The notes under the pieces were generated by a model. That model saw nothing but the letters and a program-made list of their open reading frames with translations, was not told the origin of the DNA and did not search any database. Of a DNA stretch of 11,099 nucleotides, positions 1 to 6,091 are shown piece by piece. The stretch is taken from assembly GCA_028718405.1 (NCBI GenBank), contig JAQULV010000013.1, positions 1 to 11,099 of the forward strand. Direction: 5' to 3'. Position 1 is the first letter of the stretch, and each line of letters begins with the position of its first letter. The position numbers and the translations under genes are program-made. This stretch comes from Smithellaceae bacterium. Lineage in GTDB: Bacteria > Desulfobacterota > Syntrophia > Syntrophales > JAQULV01.

Positions 1-1
1 T

Positions 2-322
2 AAAGGGATCACGACGGTCAAGATCGACTCCATCAAAGATCCCTATACCGAGGGCAAGGGGAGGGTACGGATGGACGAATTAAGGTCGACCTTTGTTCTC
101 ACCTATCTGGAAAGAAACAAGACCAAGGTGGACTTCTGGCTGAGCTCCAAGCCGGGCGGCGATCTTCCGGCCACGCTTTTCAATACCGTTTTGAGGGTCC
201 ATCCTTACGTGACCCTGGCGGGACTACGCAAGATGGGCCAGATGGAGAAGTATATCGCCAAGGGAAAAACCTCGAAGTACCGCGAGTCGGCGGAGATAAC
301 CTTCAAGACCAAAGGGAAATAG
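2..322 (+). CDS. START/SRPBCC-domain protein, C-terminal fragment (5' end outside window)
   Basis: The reading frame is open from the first bases of the window to the TAG at 320-322, so this is the 3' part of a longer gene. The ATG at 71 lies inside the domain and is unlikely to be the start. The roughly 106 visible residues look like the end of a START-type lipid-binding fold (SRPBCC superfamily). A basic GRVRMDEL strand is followed by alternating strands (TFVLTYLE, TKVDFWLSSKPGG) and then a DLPATLFN loop leading into a long amphipathic C-terminal helix (VLRVHPYVTLAGLRKM). This matches the usual 'GG-x-LP-x-x-x-x-N ... tl-x-x-lR' ending of the family. These proteins bind hydrophobic ligands, and the ligand here cannot be told. 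The tail is rich in Lys and Thr. The gene converges on the minus-strand LPS operon and shares its terminator. The family call is fairly secure; the function is not. Confidence 0.7.
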   Translation, partial: KGITTVKIDSIKDPYTEGKGRVRMDELRSTFVLTYLERNKTKVDFWLSSKPGGDLPATLFNTVLRVHPYVTLAGLRKMGQMEKYIAKGKTSKYRESAEITFKTKGK

Positions 323-341
323 GAATTAGCATCTGCGCAAG

Positions 342-370
342 AAAAAAGCGGGCCCGAGGCCCGCTTTTTT
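342..370. terminator. Bidirectional rho-independent terminator
   Basis: A perfect 13-bp inverted repeat is visible. The left arm is 342-354 (six A then GCGGGCC), the loop is CGA at 355-357, and the right arm is 358-370 (GGCCCGC then six T). With the A-tract on one side and the T-tract on the other, it has the form of an intrinsic terminator in both directions. It lies 19 nt after the TAG of the plus-strand gene and 18 nt after the stop of the minus-strand lipoprotein gene, so it can end both convergent transcripts. Confidence 0.93.
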
Positions 371-388
371 GCATATTTCGGAGGGTTT

Positions 389-1126
389 TTAAAGCTTCAT
401 ATCCAGGGTATAGAGTGCCCCTGTGTCGACGGCACGCAGTTTCAGCCGCAACTCTTTCACCTTCTTGGTCTCGCCGGGAAAGAAGATGAAGCCGTAGGCG
501 ACCTCCTGGGGTCGCACGGCCCGTCTCTCCAGCGAATTGTGTTCCAGGTCTTGCCTGATCTGATAGCGGACATCGGGATCGGAAAGCGCCTCGGCTCCGC
601 CCTTGGCCACTCCGATCGCCGCGCCGACGGCGGCGCCCTTCGCGGCCGTTTCCGCCACGTTATGACCCGTCACGATGCCGATGGCGGCGCCGATCACCGC
701 TCCCGCGGCGCCTCCAATAGCGCCCATTTTCCCCGCCTGCGGCGCGAGCTCGCCCAACTCCGTCTTCCGGGCGATGCGATCGTAGGTGAGCTTTGCATCC
801 ATCACCGGCCAAAGGTTGCTCTCCGTATCGACCAGGAAGGTCTGGTCGGAGACGATCTCCAAGGGGTGGCGCCCCTTGTTGTCAAAGATCACCTGTACGG
901 GCAGTATCCCCGCGCCGCGGATATCAAAGCCGAAGGCCGCCTGCGCCTCTTTGGAATCTTCATAGGCCTTCGCGGCAAGCGAGGCATCGGCCACCTCAAC
1001 GACATTGGGGTAGGCGGAAGGGAGCTTGAAAGGAACCACCTGTCGCTCGTAGTGTTCGCAGGCGGAAAAAAGGATCATTGCGACAAGCACCGATATGCAG
1101 AGACTGAGTCTTTTCATCCGTTTCAT
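389..1126 (-). CDS. Predicted lipoprotein with an internal glycine-zipper segment
   Basis: This 245-residue protein starts with a basic stretch (MKRMKR), a hydrophobic segment (about residues 7-20) and a lipobox-like FSAC. Cys23 is the probable lipidated residue, so the mature protein should be membrane-anchored in the envelope. Residues 70-120 look like a beta-rich domain (ILPVQVIFDNKG, PLEIVSDQTFLVD). Residues 132-180 form a Gly/Ala-rich glycine-zipper segment (AIGGAAGAVIGAAIG, then AAVGAAIGVAKGG). The C-terminus returns to beta-type sequence with FFPGETKKVKELRLKLRAVDTG. The ATG at 1126 follows AAGGAG at a 6-nt gap. M4 is a second possible start but is worse placed. It is the last gene of the operon, 18 nt after the GT2 gene, with a run of nine A on its own strand between them. 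I do not recognise a named family. A role in the outer envelope, for example assembly or stability, is inference from the signal and the neighbours. Confidence 0.82.
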   Translation of the reverse strand: MKRMKRLSLCISVLVAMILFSACEHYERQVVPFKLPSAYPNVVEVADASLAAKAYEDSKEAQAAFGFDIRGAGILPVQVIFDNKGRHPLEIVSDQTFLVDTESNLWPVMDAKLTYDRIARKTELGELAPQAGKMGAIGGAAGAVIGAAIGIVTGHNVAETAAKGAAVGAAIGVAKGGAEALSDPDVRYQIRQDLEHNSLERRAVRPQEVAYGFIFFPGETKKVKELRLKLRAVDTGALYTLDMKL

Positions 1127-1144
1127 GGCGTTCTCCTTTTTTTT

Positions 1145-1906
1145 TCAGTTCCTGTTCAACTCTTTCAGTTTAGCGTATTTGGAAAAGGTATAAAAGGAAT
1201 AATAGATGGAGAGGATAAGGCCGTAGTATCCGTCGAGAAAGCCGGCTCTCATGACGTACATATTGAAAAAGGTGTAGCCCGGGTGAAAGATGATGTGGTC
1301 CAGGCGCGCCCTCTTCTTCTCAATCTGGAGCTGCCGCGCCGCCAGGGTGGAGTAACGATCCAGGCGCGCTATGTAGTCGCCGATGGACTTGTAGGTGTAA
1401 TGTTCCATGGGGTTTTTAAGATGTCCCGATACCCCTTCAAGCTCGATTGCCTCGTGGACCTCGCGTTTGCGAAAGGTACCTCTGCCCCTTTTGAACAAAC
1501 GGAGGTTGTAGTCCGGATACCAACCGGAGTGCCTGATCCATTTTCCCAGGAAGAAATTCCTTCGGGCGATGAAGTAACCGTCCTTGGCGTCACCGCTTCC
1601 GATGACATTCTCGATTTCAAAGCGCAATGCCGGAGTGACCCGCTCATCGGCATCGAGGCTCAGAACCCAAGGTTTGGTGGCTTTGGACACGGCGCTGTTC
1701 TTCTGCGCGGAAAAACCCCTCCAGGGCTCCGTGTGGAATTGCACCCCGTAGTCGCGACAGATCTGCGGCGTGCTGTCGGTGCTCCCCGAATCGACGACCA
1801 CGATCTCGTCGGCCCATTTCACGCTCTCCAGACAGGGGCCGATGTTCTCCTCTTCGTTGCAGCAAATGATGGCAACGGACAGCTCGGCGCATCTCTTATC
1901 GGGCAA
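1145..1906 (-). CDS. Family 2 glycosyltransferase, WaaE/KdtX-like
   Basis: This is an inverting GT-A glycosyltransferase of family GT2, probably cytoplasmic-face and acting on LPS core or a related glycan. Seen: the N-terminal nucleotide-binding strand and loop (LSVAIICCNEEENIG, then VVVDSGSTDST at about residues 37-46), the metal-binding SLDADE (D85-A-D87), a WYPDYNLRLFKRG acceptor region, and a C-terminal HYTYKSIGDYIARLDRYS with a hydrophobic tail (GFLDGYYGLILSIYYSFYTF). This pattern is known from the WaaE/KdtX group of LPS core beta-1,4-glucosyltransferases. The frame can be extended to an ATG at 1984, but that would run through the end of the upstream gene. A TTG at 1906 sits 6 nt after a strong AGGAGGT (1913-1919), which overlaps the upstream stop codon. 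I therefore take TTG as the start, giving 253 residues. Sugar and acceptor are unknown. Glucosyl transfer is possible by homology only. Confidence 0.88.
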   Translation of the reverse strand: MPDKRCAELSVAIICCNEEENIGPCLESVKWADEIVVVDSGSTDSTPQICRDYGVQFHTEPWRGFSAQKNSAVSKATKPWVLSLDADERVTPALRFEIENVIGSGDAKDGYFIARRNFFLGKWIRHSGWYPDYNLRLFKRGRGTFRKREVHEAIELEGVSGHLKNPMEHYTYKSIGDYIARLDRYSTLAARQLQIEKKRARLDHIIFHPGYTFFNMYVMRAGFLDGYYGLILSIYYSFYTFSKYAKLKELNRN

Positions 1907-1917
1907 GACCCTACCTC

Positions 1918-3063
1918 CTACAATCCTTTCTTCTGCAACAGCTCGCGGTAGATTCGATCCATCTTGTCGGCGACGGCATCCCAACCGTTGCCCCGGGCCG
2001 TTTTCAAGGCTTCTTTCCCCATCCCTTCGCGCCGCCCGCCATCGGCCAGTTTTTCCAGAACCGCCGCAAGTCCCGCAGTGTCATCGGGCGCAACGATAAA
2101 GCCATTCACCCCGGCGGTGACGATATCCTGCGCACCCACCTTGTCACTGACCACTACGGGAAGTGATGCCGTCATGGCCTCGAGAACCACCATCCCAAAG
2201 GTATCGAACTTGGAGAGCATGACGTAGAGATCTCCCGCCAAGTAGGTTTCTATGAGTATCTCCCTGCCCAAGATCCCCGCGAAGACGACATTATCCCCGA
2301 CACCCTCCTTCATTGCCAGTGCTTTGTAGGGACCGCTGTTGCCCTTGCCGACTACCAGGAGGCGAGGACTCCCGCCCTGACGTCTCTTGAAACTGCCCAG
2401 AGCTTGGATCAGAACATCCAACCCTTTGACCTCGAAGTTCATGGCCACAAAGAGGATCAGAAGATCGTCCGCGCCGATATGGAAGCGGTTTCTTGTCTCG
2501 CGGCGGCATAGCGTTCGGTCTTTCCTTTCAAATTCAGCGACGTCAACGCCCGGAGGAACAATTCTGAGTTTCTCAGCGGCAACGGGATACACCTCCGTGA
2601 ACTTTTCCTGTGCGAGATGCGAGACGGAGATGAAGATGTTGCATCGAGAAGACAAGACGAGCCTTTTCTCTACCTGCGCCGTTGCCAAGTCAAAGAGGCT
2701 GGGCCTTTTTCGGCGGATCTCCCGTACCCAGCTGAGATGGGGAATGCCGTGCATGGTGAAGACATCGGCGGAGAAGATCCGGTCGTGGGCGTGGACCAGA
2801 TCGAAACCCATGCGTTCTATCTTCCGTCCGGCCAGATAAGCGAAGCTGGGCGTCGTGAGGTATTTTGGGAAAGAGATGATGGGGACCTTGTGAAAGGTGA
2901 TGCGCTCCGAGGTCGCCCGCCAGTGGTTGGCCAGCACATGTATTTCGTAGTCCTCATTGCGGGCAAGCCTTTCCGTCAATTCGGCCGCGTACTGCTCGGT
3001 CCCTCCCGCCAGACCGTATCTGGGGACGACCACTGCTATCTTGTAGGATCGCTCAGGTTTCAC
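1918..3063 (-). CDS. Family 4 (GT-B) glycosyltransferase, WaaG-like
   Basis: A 381-residue retaining GT-B transferase. The N-terminal acceptor domain opens with KIAVVVPRYGLAGGTEQYAAEL (about residues 8-29), the usual Gly-rich loop of GT4 enzymes. It continues with LVHAHDR (89-95) and FISVSHLAQEKF (144-155). The C-terminal donor domain has RIVPPGVDVAEF (167-178), ILFVAMNFEVKGLDVLIQAL and LLVVGKG. The donor-binding signature FDTFGMVVLEAMTASLPVV (286-304) carries Asp287 where the E-x7-E motif normally has its first Glu; Glu295 is kept. The layout resembles WaaG-type LPS core glucosyltransferases, but GT4 specificity cannot be read from sequence. The start is GTG at 3063 after GAGGA. ATG alternatives lie too far inside the domain. 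It follows the putative glycosyltransferase gene by 27 nt, and its stop overlaps the ribosome binding site of the GT2 gene, which suggests coupled translation. Confidence 0.9.
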   Translation of the reverse strand: MKPERSYKIAVVVPRYGLAGGTEQYAAELTERLARNEDYEIHVLANHWRATSERITFHKVPIISFPKYLTTPSFAYLAGRKIERMGFDLVHAHDRIFSADVFTMHGIPHLSWVREIRRKRPSLFDLATAQVEKRLVLSSRCNIFISVSHLAQEKFTEVYPVAAEKLRIVPPGVDVAEFERKDRTLCRRETRNRFHIGADDLLILFVAMNFEVKGLDVLIQALGSFKRRQGGSPRLLVVGKGNSGPYKALAMKEGVGDNVVFAGILGREILIETYLAGDLYVMLSKFDTFGMVVLEAMTASLPVVVSDKVGAQDIVTAGVNGFIVAPDDTAGLAAVLEKLADGGRREGMGKEALKTARGNGWDAVADKMDRIYRELLQKKGL

Positions 3064-3072
3064 TAATTCCTC

Positions 3073-3088
3073 AGACCGCCGACGGTCT
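3073..3088. repeat. Small intergenic hairpin
   Basis: AGACCG (3073-3078) and CGGTCT (3083-3088) form a perfect 6-bp stem with a 4-nt loop, in the 27-nt gap between two operon genes on the minus strand. No T-tract follows it in the minus direction, so it does not look like a terminator. It might affect mRNA stability or coupling between the two genes, or it may be chance. Confidence 0.4.
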
Positions 3089-3090
3089 CT

Positions 3091-3978
3091 TTATTTCGTA
3101 GTCTCCACCTGCAATGGCACTCCATCGTACGAAGCCTTCGCAATTCGTTCGAACAGATCGGCTTCCTTCCGAAAGGCGTCGCTGTAGCCCACAGCGCCGA
3201 TGTGGAGCCACCTGTCATCGATGACGGTGAACTTTCCCGAAATCCCCCGTTCCGGAACCGTGATCTCCGCGTCCCTCTGCGACGCGAAGCGCAGCTGCGA
3301 GCGATCGTATCGGCAATAAAGATGTGGCCAGTTGCGACCTCCCGTATCGAGGCCGATGGAGAAATCGTTGAGGTAATTCAAACTCAGACCATCGACCGCG
3401 GGAAAATCGTACGAACAGAACCCTGCCCACAGAGACCACGCCCAAGGGCTCGCGTTGAGAACCCCGTAAAACGGCTGGCCGGCCAGGATGCCTCCCAGGT
3501 CAGTTTTGACAATGGGAATGAGGTCGTGGTCGATATAGGTAAACATCTTTGGTCTTAGGGTTTGGACCACGTTCCTGAATATCCAGGTCATCGCCATGCC
3601 GTGCGAGCGATTGGGATGCCGTGTCGGGTTGAAAGGCAGCGGCAGGTAGAGCGTGTCGTATCGACGGCATACGAGCTCGATTTCTTTCCGCACCTGCTTG
3701 TTGCGGGAGTTGTCGAAAACGAGCAGCGCTCCATCGGTGAGATGCCGCTGCGCCATCTTCAATAACCACCCCAGGGCCCAGGGCTGTTCATAGGCAACGA
3801 CGAGCCCGACATTCTTCCCCTGCAGACGACCGGCATCGCGGAGGAACTCACTGTAGCCGCGCGGCTTCCATTTTACAAAGAGACCCTGCAAGCCGTCGTT
3901 GCAGATCTGGATCATAAAATGATCCAGCGGCTTCCAGCGGCGCCATTCCCGTCTTGAGAAATCCTTCAGATCACGCAT
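3091..3978 (-). CDS. Unrecognised protein, probable GT-A-type glycosyltransferase
   Basis: I do not recognise a named family for this 295-residue protein. It has the outline of a GT-A transferase: GKNVGLVVAYEQPW (54-67), a second strand ALLVFDNSRNKQVRKEI (84-100), YLPLPFNPTRHP (111-122), then a helix leading into MFTYIDHDLIPI. The D150-H-D152 triad sits where GT-A enzymes place the metal- and nucleotide-sugar-binding DxD. Later conserved-looking parts are GLDTGGRNWPHLY (209-221) and RWLHIGAVG (256-264), where His259 could be a C-terminal metal ligand. There is no signal peptide or clear membrane segment. It sits between the sugar-nucleotide genes and two definite glycosyltransferases, which supports a transferase role. 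The ATG at 3978 has no ribosome binding site of its own; the nearest strong one serves an upstream leader ORF that overlaps this start by 8 nt. Function is inference. Confidence 0.72.
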   Translation of the reverse strand: MRDLKDFSRREWRRWKPLDHFMIQICNDGLQGLFVKWKPRGYSEFLRDAGRLQGKNVGLVVAYEQPWALGWLLKMAQRHLTDGALLVFDNSRNKQVRKEIELVCRRYDTLYLPLPFNPTRHPNRSHGMAMTWIFRNVVQTLRPKMFTYIDHDLIPIVKTDLGGILAGQPFYGVLNASPWAWSLWAGFCSYDFPAVDGLSLNYLNDFSIGLDTGGRNWPHLYCRYDRSQLRFASQRDAEITVPERGISGKFTVIDDRWLHIGAVGYSDAFRKEADLFERIAKASYDGVPLQVETTK

Positions 3979-4000
3979 AATGCCCGCGAATAGTCCACAT
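3971..4000 (-). CDS. Possible 9-codon leader ORF overlapping the next start
   Basis: The minus strand reads ATG TGG ACT ATT CGC GGG CAT TAT GCG TGA, encoding MWTIRGHYA. Its ATG is 9 nt after a near-perfect Shine-Dalgarno GAGGAGGG (4010-4017). The stop TGA (3971-3973) lies within the first codons of the putative glycosyltransferase gene, so the two overlap by 8 nt. The main ATG is 31 nt from that site, too far for normal use. The likely reading is that ribosomes translate this short ORF, terminate and restart at 3978. It may be only a coupling device with no function for the peptide. Confidence 0.45.
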   Translation of the reverse strand: MWTIRGHYA

Positions 4001-4009
4001 AATGAATGT

Positions 4010-4017
4010 CCCTCCTC
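4010..4017 (-). promoter_or_regulatory. Strong ribosome binding site (GAGGAGGG) of the leader ORF
   Basis: GAGGAGGG on the minus strand is complementary to the 16S rRNA 3' end. It is spaced 9 nt from the out-of-frame ATG at 4000 and 31 nt from the ATG of the annotated gene at 3978. This placement is the reason for proposing coupled translation. Confidence 0.6.
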
Positions 4018-4024
4018 GGAAAGG

Positions 4025-4052
4025 GTTATAATGTTCTCCCAACACCTGTCAA
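4025..4052 (-). promoter_or_regulatory. Predicted internal sigma-70-type promoter
   Basis: On the minus strand TTGACA (4047-4052, a full match to the -35 consensus) is followed after 16 nt by TATAAC (4025-4030, five of six to the -10). It lies in the only gap of about 100 nt inside the operon (3979-4087), just after the SDR gene and just before the leader ORF. The start of transcription would fall near 4018, leaving a very short 5' leader. It would let the glycosyltransferase and lipoprotein genes be made independently of the sugar-nucleotide genes. The -35 match and location support it; it is not proven. Confidence 0.6.
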
Positions 4053-4087
4053 CTCCGACTCCGCTTGGCGCTGTCGGCCCTATGGTC

Positions 4088-5137
4088 TCAGGTCTCGGCT
4101 GGTTCCACGCCGTGCCAGTTGATGGTCCTTCTTATCGCTTCTTCCAGATCGATATTCTGTCGCAGCCCCAGTTCTTCCCTCGCTCTCGCCGTGGAAGGAA
4201 TATAGCGCTCGGGAAGAGAAGAACCCTCGGCCTTCTCGTCGATGACGACCCGTGACTCGGACCCGAAGGCCTTTGCCACCGTCGAGGCGAGATCGGCAAT
4301 AGAGATCGCCTCCTCCGACCCCACGTTATAGGCCCGCTGCGGCTTGCCCAGGAAAAGTATCGTCCAGAGCCACACGGCCAGGTCGGCCGCATAGAGATAG
4401 GACCGGTAGGGCGTTCCGTCGCCCTTTACATGAACGGGTCTTCTGCGGATCCCATCGCCGATGAAGTTGCCGATCGCGTATTGGGCATCGAGCGGCAGAT
4501 AAGGACCGACAAAGGCAAAACAGCGCGCGATCTTTGTCTGTATCCCATAAGTTCTTCCATATGCCGAGCAGAGAAATTCAGCGGCACGTTTCCCCTCCCC
4601 GTAGGCCGAGCGCTCCCCCAAGGTATCAGGGGCACCGCTGTATTCCTCGCTCAGGTGAGTGAGCGGCGGCGGTTGTTTCCCGTATACCGCGCCGGAGCTC
4701 GTCAGGAGAAACTTTCCCGCGCCGCACGTCCTCGCGAACTCAAGAACGCGCCTCGTTCCCGCCGCAATCGTGTCGAAACTCGTAAGGGGATCATCCACGC
4801 CCACCTGCGGGCTGGCATCGGCCGCCGCGTGAATGACGTGGGAAAACTCGCCGTTAGGAAAAGAGAAGGACCGGACATCTCCTTCATGGAGGCTGATGGC
4901 CGGGCGGGACGCGAGGTGCGGGGCCTTCTTCCGAAAAGCCTGCCCGTCCCTGGTCAGGACAATCGCCTGCGCATTCAGACCCAGTTCTTCGTTTGCGTAG
5001 AGGAAGCTCTCGAGAAGCCAGCAGCCGACAAAACCTGTCCCCCCGGTAATAAAGATCCTCGTTTCCTTCAATTCATTCCAAAGGGATTGGGTCTGTGCAA
5101 AGATGTATTCCAGGTCGGCCTGCAAACGGGAACCCAT
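4088..5137 (-). CDS. Extended SDR NAD(P)-dependent nucleotide-sugar epimerase/dehydratase/reductase
   Basis: A 349-residue extended short-chain dehydrogenase. Seen: the Rossmann dinucleotide loop ITGGTGFVG (residues 30-38), a GDVRS acidic strand end (86-90), HAAADASPQVGVDDP (103-117), the LLTSSGAVYG strand with Ser147/Ser148, and the catalytic Y179-x3-K183 in SAYGEGK. It also has the RSYLYAADLAVWLW substrate-domain motif (245-258) and YNVGSEEAISIADLA (270-284). This is the family of RfbJ, the tyvelose epimerase and YerF-like reductases. It stands directly after the transketolase pair (6-nt gap; AGGTGA overlapping the transketolase stop serves as its ribosome binding site). In the branched-sugar hypothesis it would reduce the keto group of the branch; in a plain 3,6-dideoxyhexose pathway it would reduce or epimerise C-4. 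The family is certain, the exact reaction is not. An N-terminal extension of about 25 residues precedes the Rossmann fold. Confidence 0.9.
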   Translation of the reverse strand: MGSRLQADLEYIFAQTQSLWNELKETRIFITGGTGFVGCWLLESFLYANEELGLNAQAIVLTRDGQAFRKKAPHLASRPAISLHEGDVRSFSFPNGEFSHVIHAAADASPQVGVDDPLTSFDTIAAGTRRVLEFARTCGAGKFLLTSSGAVYGKQPPPLTHLSEEYSGAPDTLGERSAYGEGKRAAEFLCSAYGRTYGIQTKIARCFAFVGPYLPLDAQYAIGNFIGDGIRRRPVHVKGDGTPYRSYLYAADLAVWLWTILFLGKPQRAYNVGSEEAISIADLASTVAKAFGSESRVVIDEKAEGSSLPERYIPSTARAREELGLRQNIDLEEAIRRTINWHGVEPAET

Positions 5138-5143
5138 ACAGGA

Positions 5144-6091
5144 TCACCTATCCTTGCCGGGAGTTCGCATCAGTTTTCTCAAGGCCCCGGTAACGGCATC
5201 CGCGATATGGCTGCCGCTTAATAGATTTTCATCACGCAGGTAGGAATGAGACCCCACAGTGGCACTGCCGGTATTGCAGATACCGACCTGCAAGAGCAGG
5301 CACTGTCGGAAACCGGAGGCGACGATCCGCGCCACGGCGTCCCCCAGTCCCCCGCGGCATGAATGCTCCTCTACCGTAACGATCAGCTTATGGGAACGTG
5401 CAATCTCTCCGATCGTTCCCTCATCTATGGGGCTTATCGTGGGTATGCTGACGAGCGACGCCTTCACACCCTTTGCCTCCAGGAGTTGCGCAGCTTGAAC
5501 CGCTTCACCTAATATGGCGCCGGAAGCGATGATACATGCGTTCTCGCCTCTGCACAGCCAGATCGCTTTGTCGATCGGAAAGTCCGCGATCGCGCCATGG
5601 ATAATGGCCTCTCCGCCTTTTCCCAATCTCAGGAAACAAGGCCCGGGACATTCCGCAACGGCGCGCGTCGCCATCCGCACCTCCACCGGATCGCCGGGGA
5701 CGATCACTTTCATATTAGGCATCGCCCCCATGACGGCCAGGTCTTCCACGCCGTGATGCGTGTATCCCGCCGACCCATAAGAGAAGCCGCCTCCCACGGA
5801 AACGATCTTCACATCGAGATTATGGTAACAGATGTCGTTGCGTATCTGCTCCAGGCAACGCATGACGGGGAAGTTCGCAATCGAATAGATGAAGACCTTC
5901 TTGCCGCACAGGGCCAATCCAGCGGCGATGCCCGCCATATTCTGCTCGGCAACACCAATATTTACATACCTCCCGGGAAAACGATCGGCAAATCGCTCGA
6001 GCACCGAATAGCCCAGATCGCCGGTGAGCAACCAGATCCTTTCGTCCTTTTCCGCCAGGGTACAGAGGCTCTCGATAAAGGTCGTTCTCAT
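5144..6091 (-). CDS. Split transketolase, C-terminal subunit (pyrimidine-binding and C-terminal domains)
   Basis: A 315-residue protein equal to the second half of a transketolase. The pyrimidine-binding domain has GDLGYSVLERFADRFPG (residues 24-40), then NIGVAEQNM, where Glu49 is the Glu that activates the TPP aminopyrimidine. It is followed by FIYSIANFPVMRCLEQIRND (67-86) and YTHHGVEDLAVMGAMP (110-125). The C-terminal domain begins near residue 180 (ENACIIASGAILGEAV) and contains VTVEEHSCRGGLGDAVARI (238-256). The ATG at 6091 overlaps the stop of the N-terminal subunit gene as ATGA, typical for coupled synthesis of two subunits of one heteromeric enzyme. Together they move a two-carbon ketol unit using TPP and a divalent metal. 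The position inside a CDP-sugar operon suggests a sugar-specific role rather than the pentose phosphate pathway. Split transketolases are also housekeeping enzymes in archaea and some anaerobes, which remains possible. Confidence 0.93.
   Translation of the reverse strand: MRTTFIESLCTLAEKDERIWLLTGDLGYSVLERFADRFPGRYVNIGVAEQNMAGIAAGLALCGKKVFIYSIANFPVMRCLEQIRNDICYHNLDVKIVSVGGGFSYGSAGYTHHGVEDLAVMGAMPNMKVIVPGDPVEVRMATRAVAECPGPCFLRLGKGGEAIIHGAIADFPIDKAIWLCRGENACIIASGAILGEAVQAAQLLEAKGVKASLVSIPTISPIDEGTIGEIARSHKLIVTVEEHSCRGGLGDAVARIVASGFRQCLLLQVGICNTGSATVGSHSYLRDENLLSGSHIADAVTGALRKLMRTPGKDR

Noticed and set aside
539..1951. Long open frame of 470 codons on the plus strand
   Set aside because: It runs antisense across two clear minus-strand genes (lipoprotein and GT2) and the gap between them. 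The translation is low-complexity, Arg/Gly/Asp/Val-rich and matches no family. It is a shadow of codon bias.
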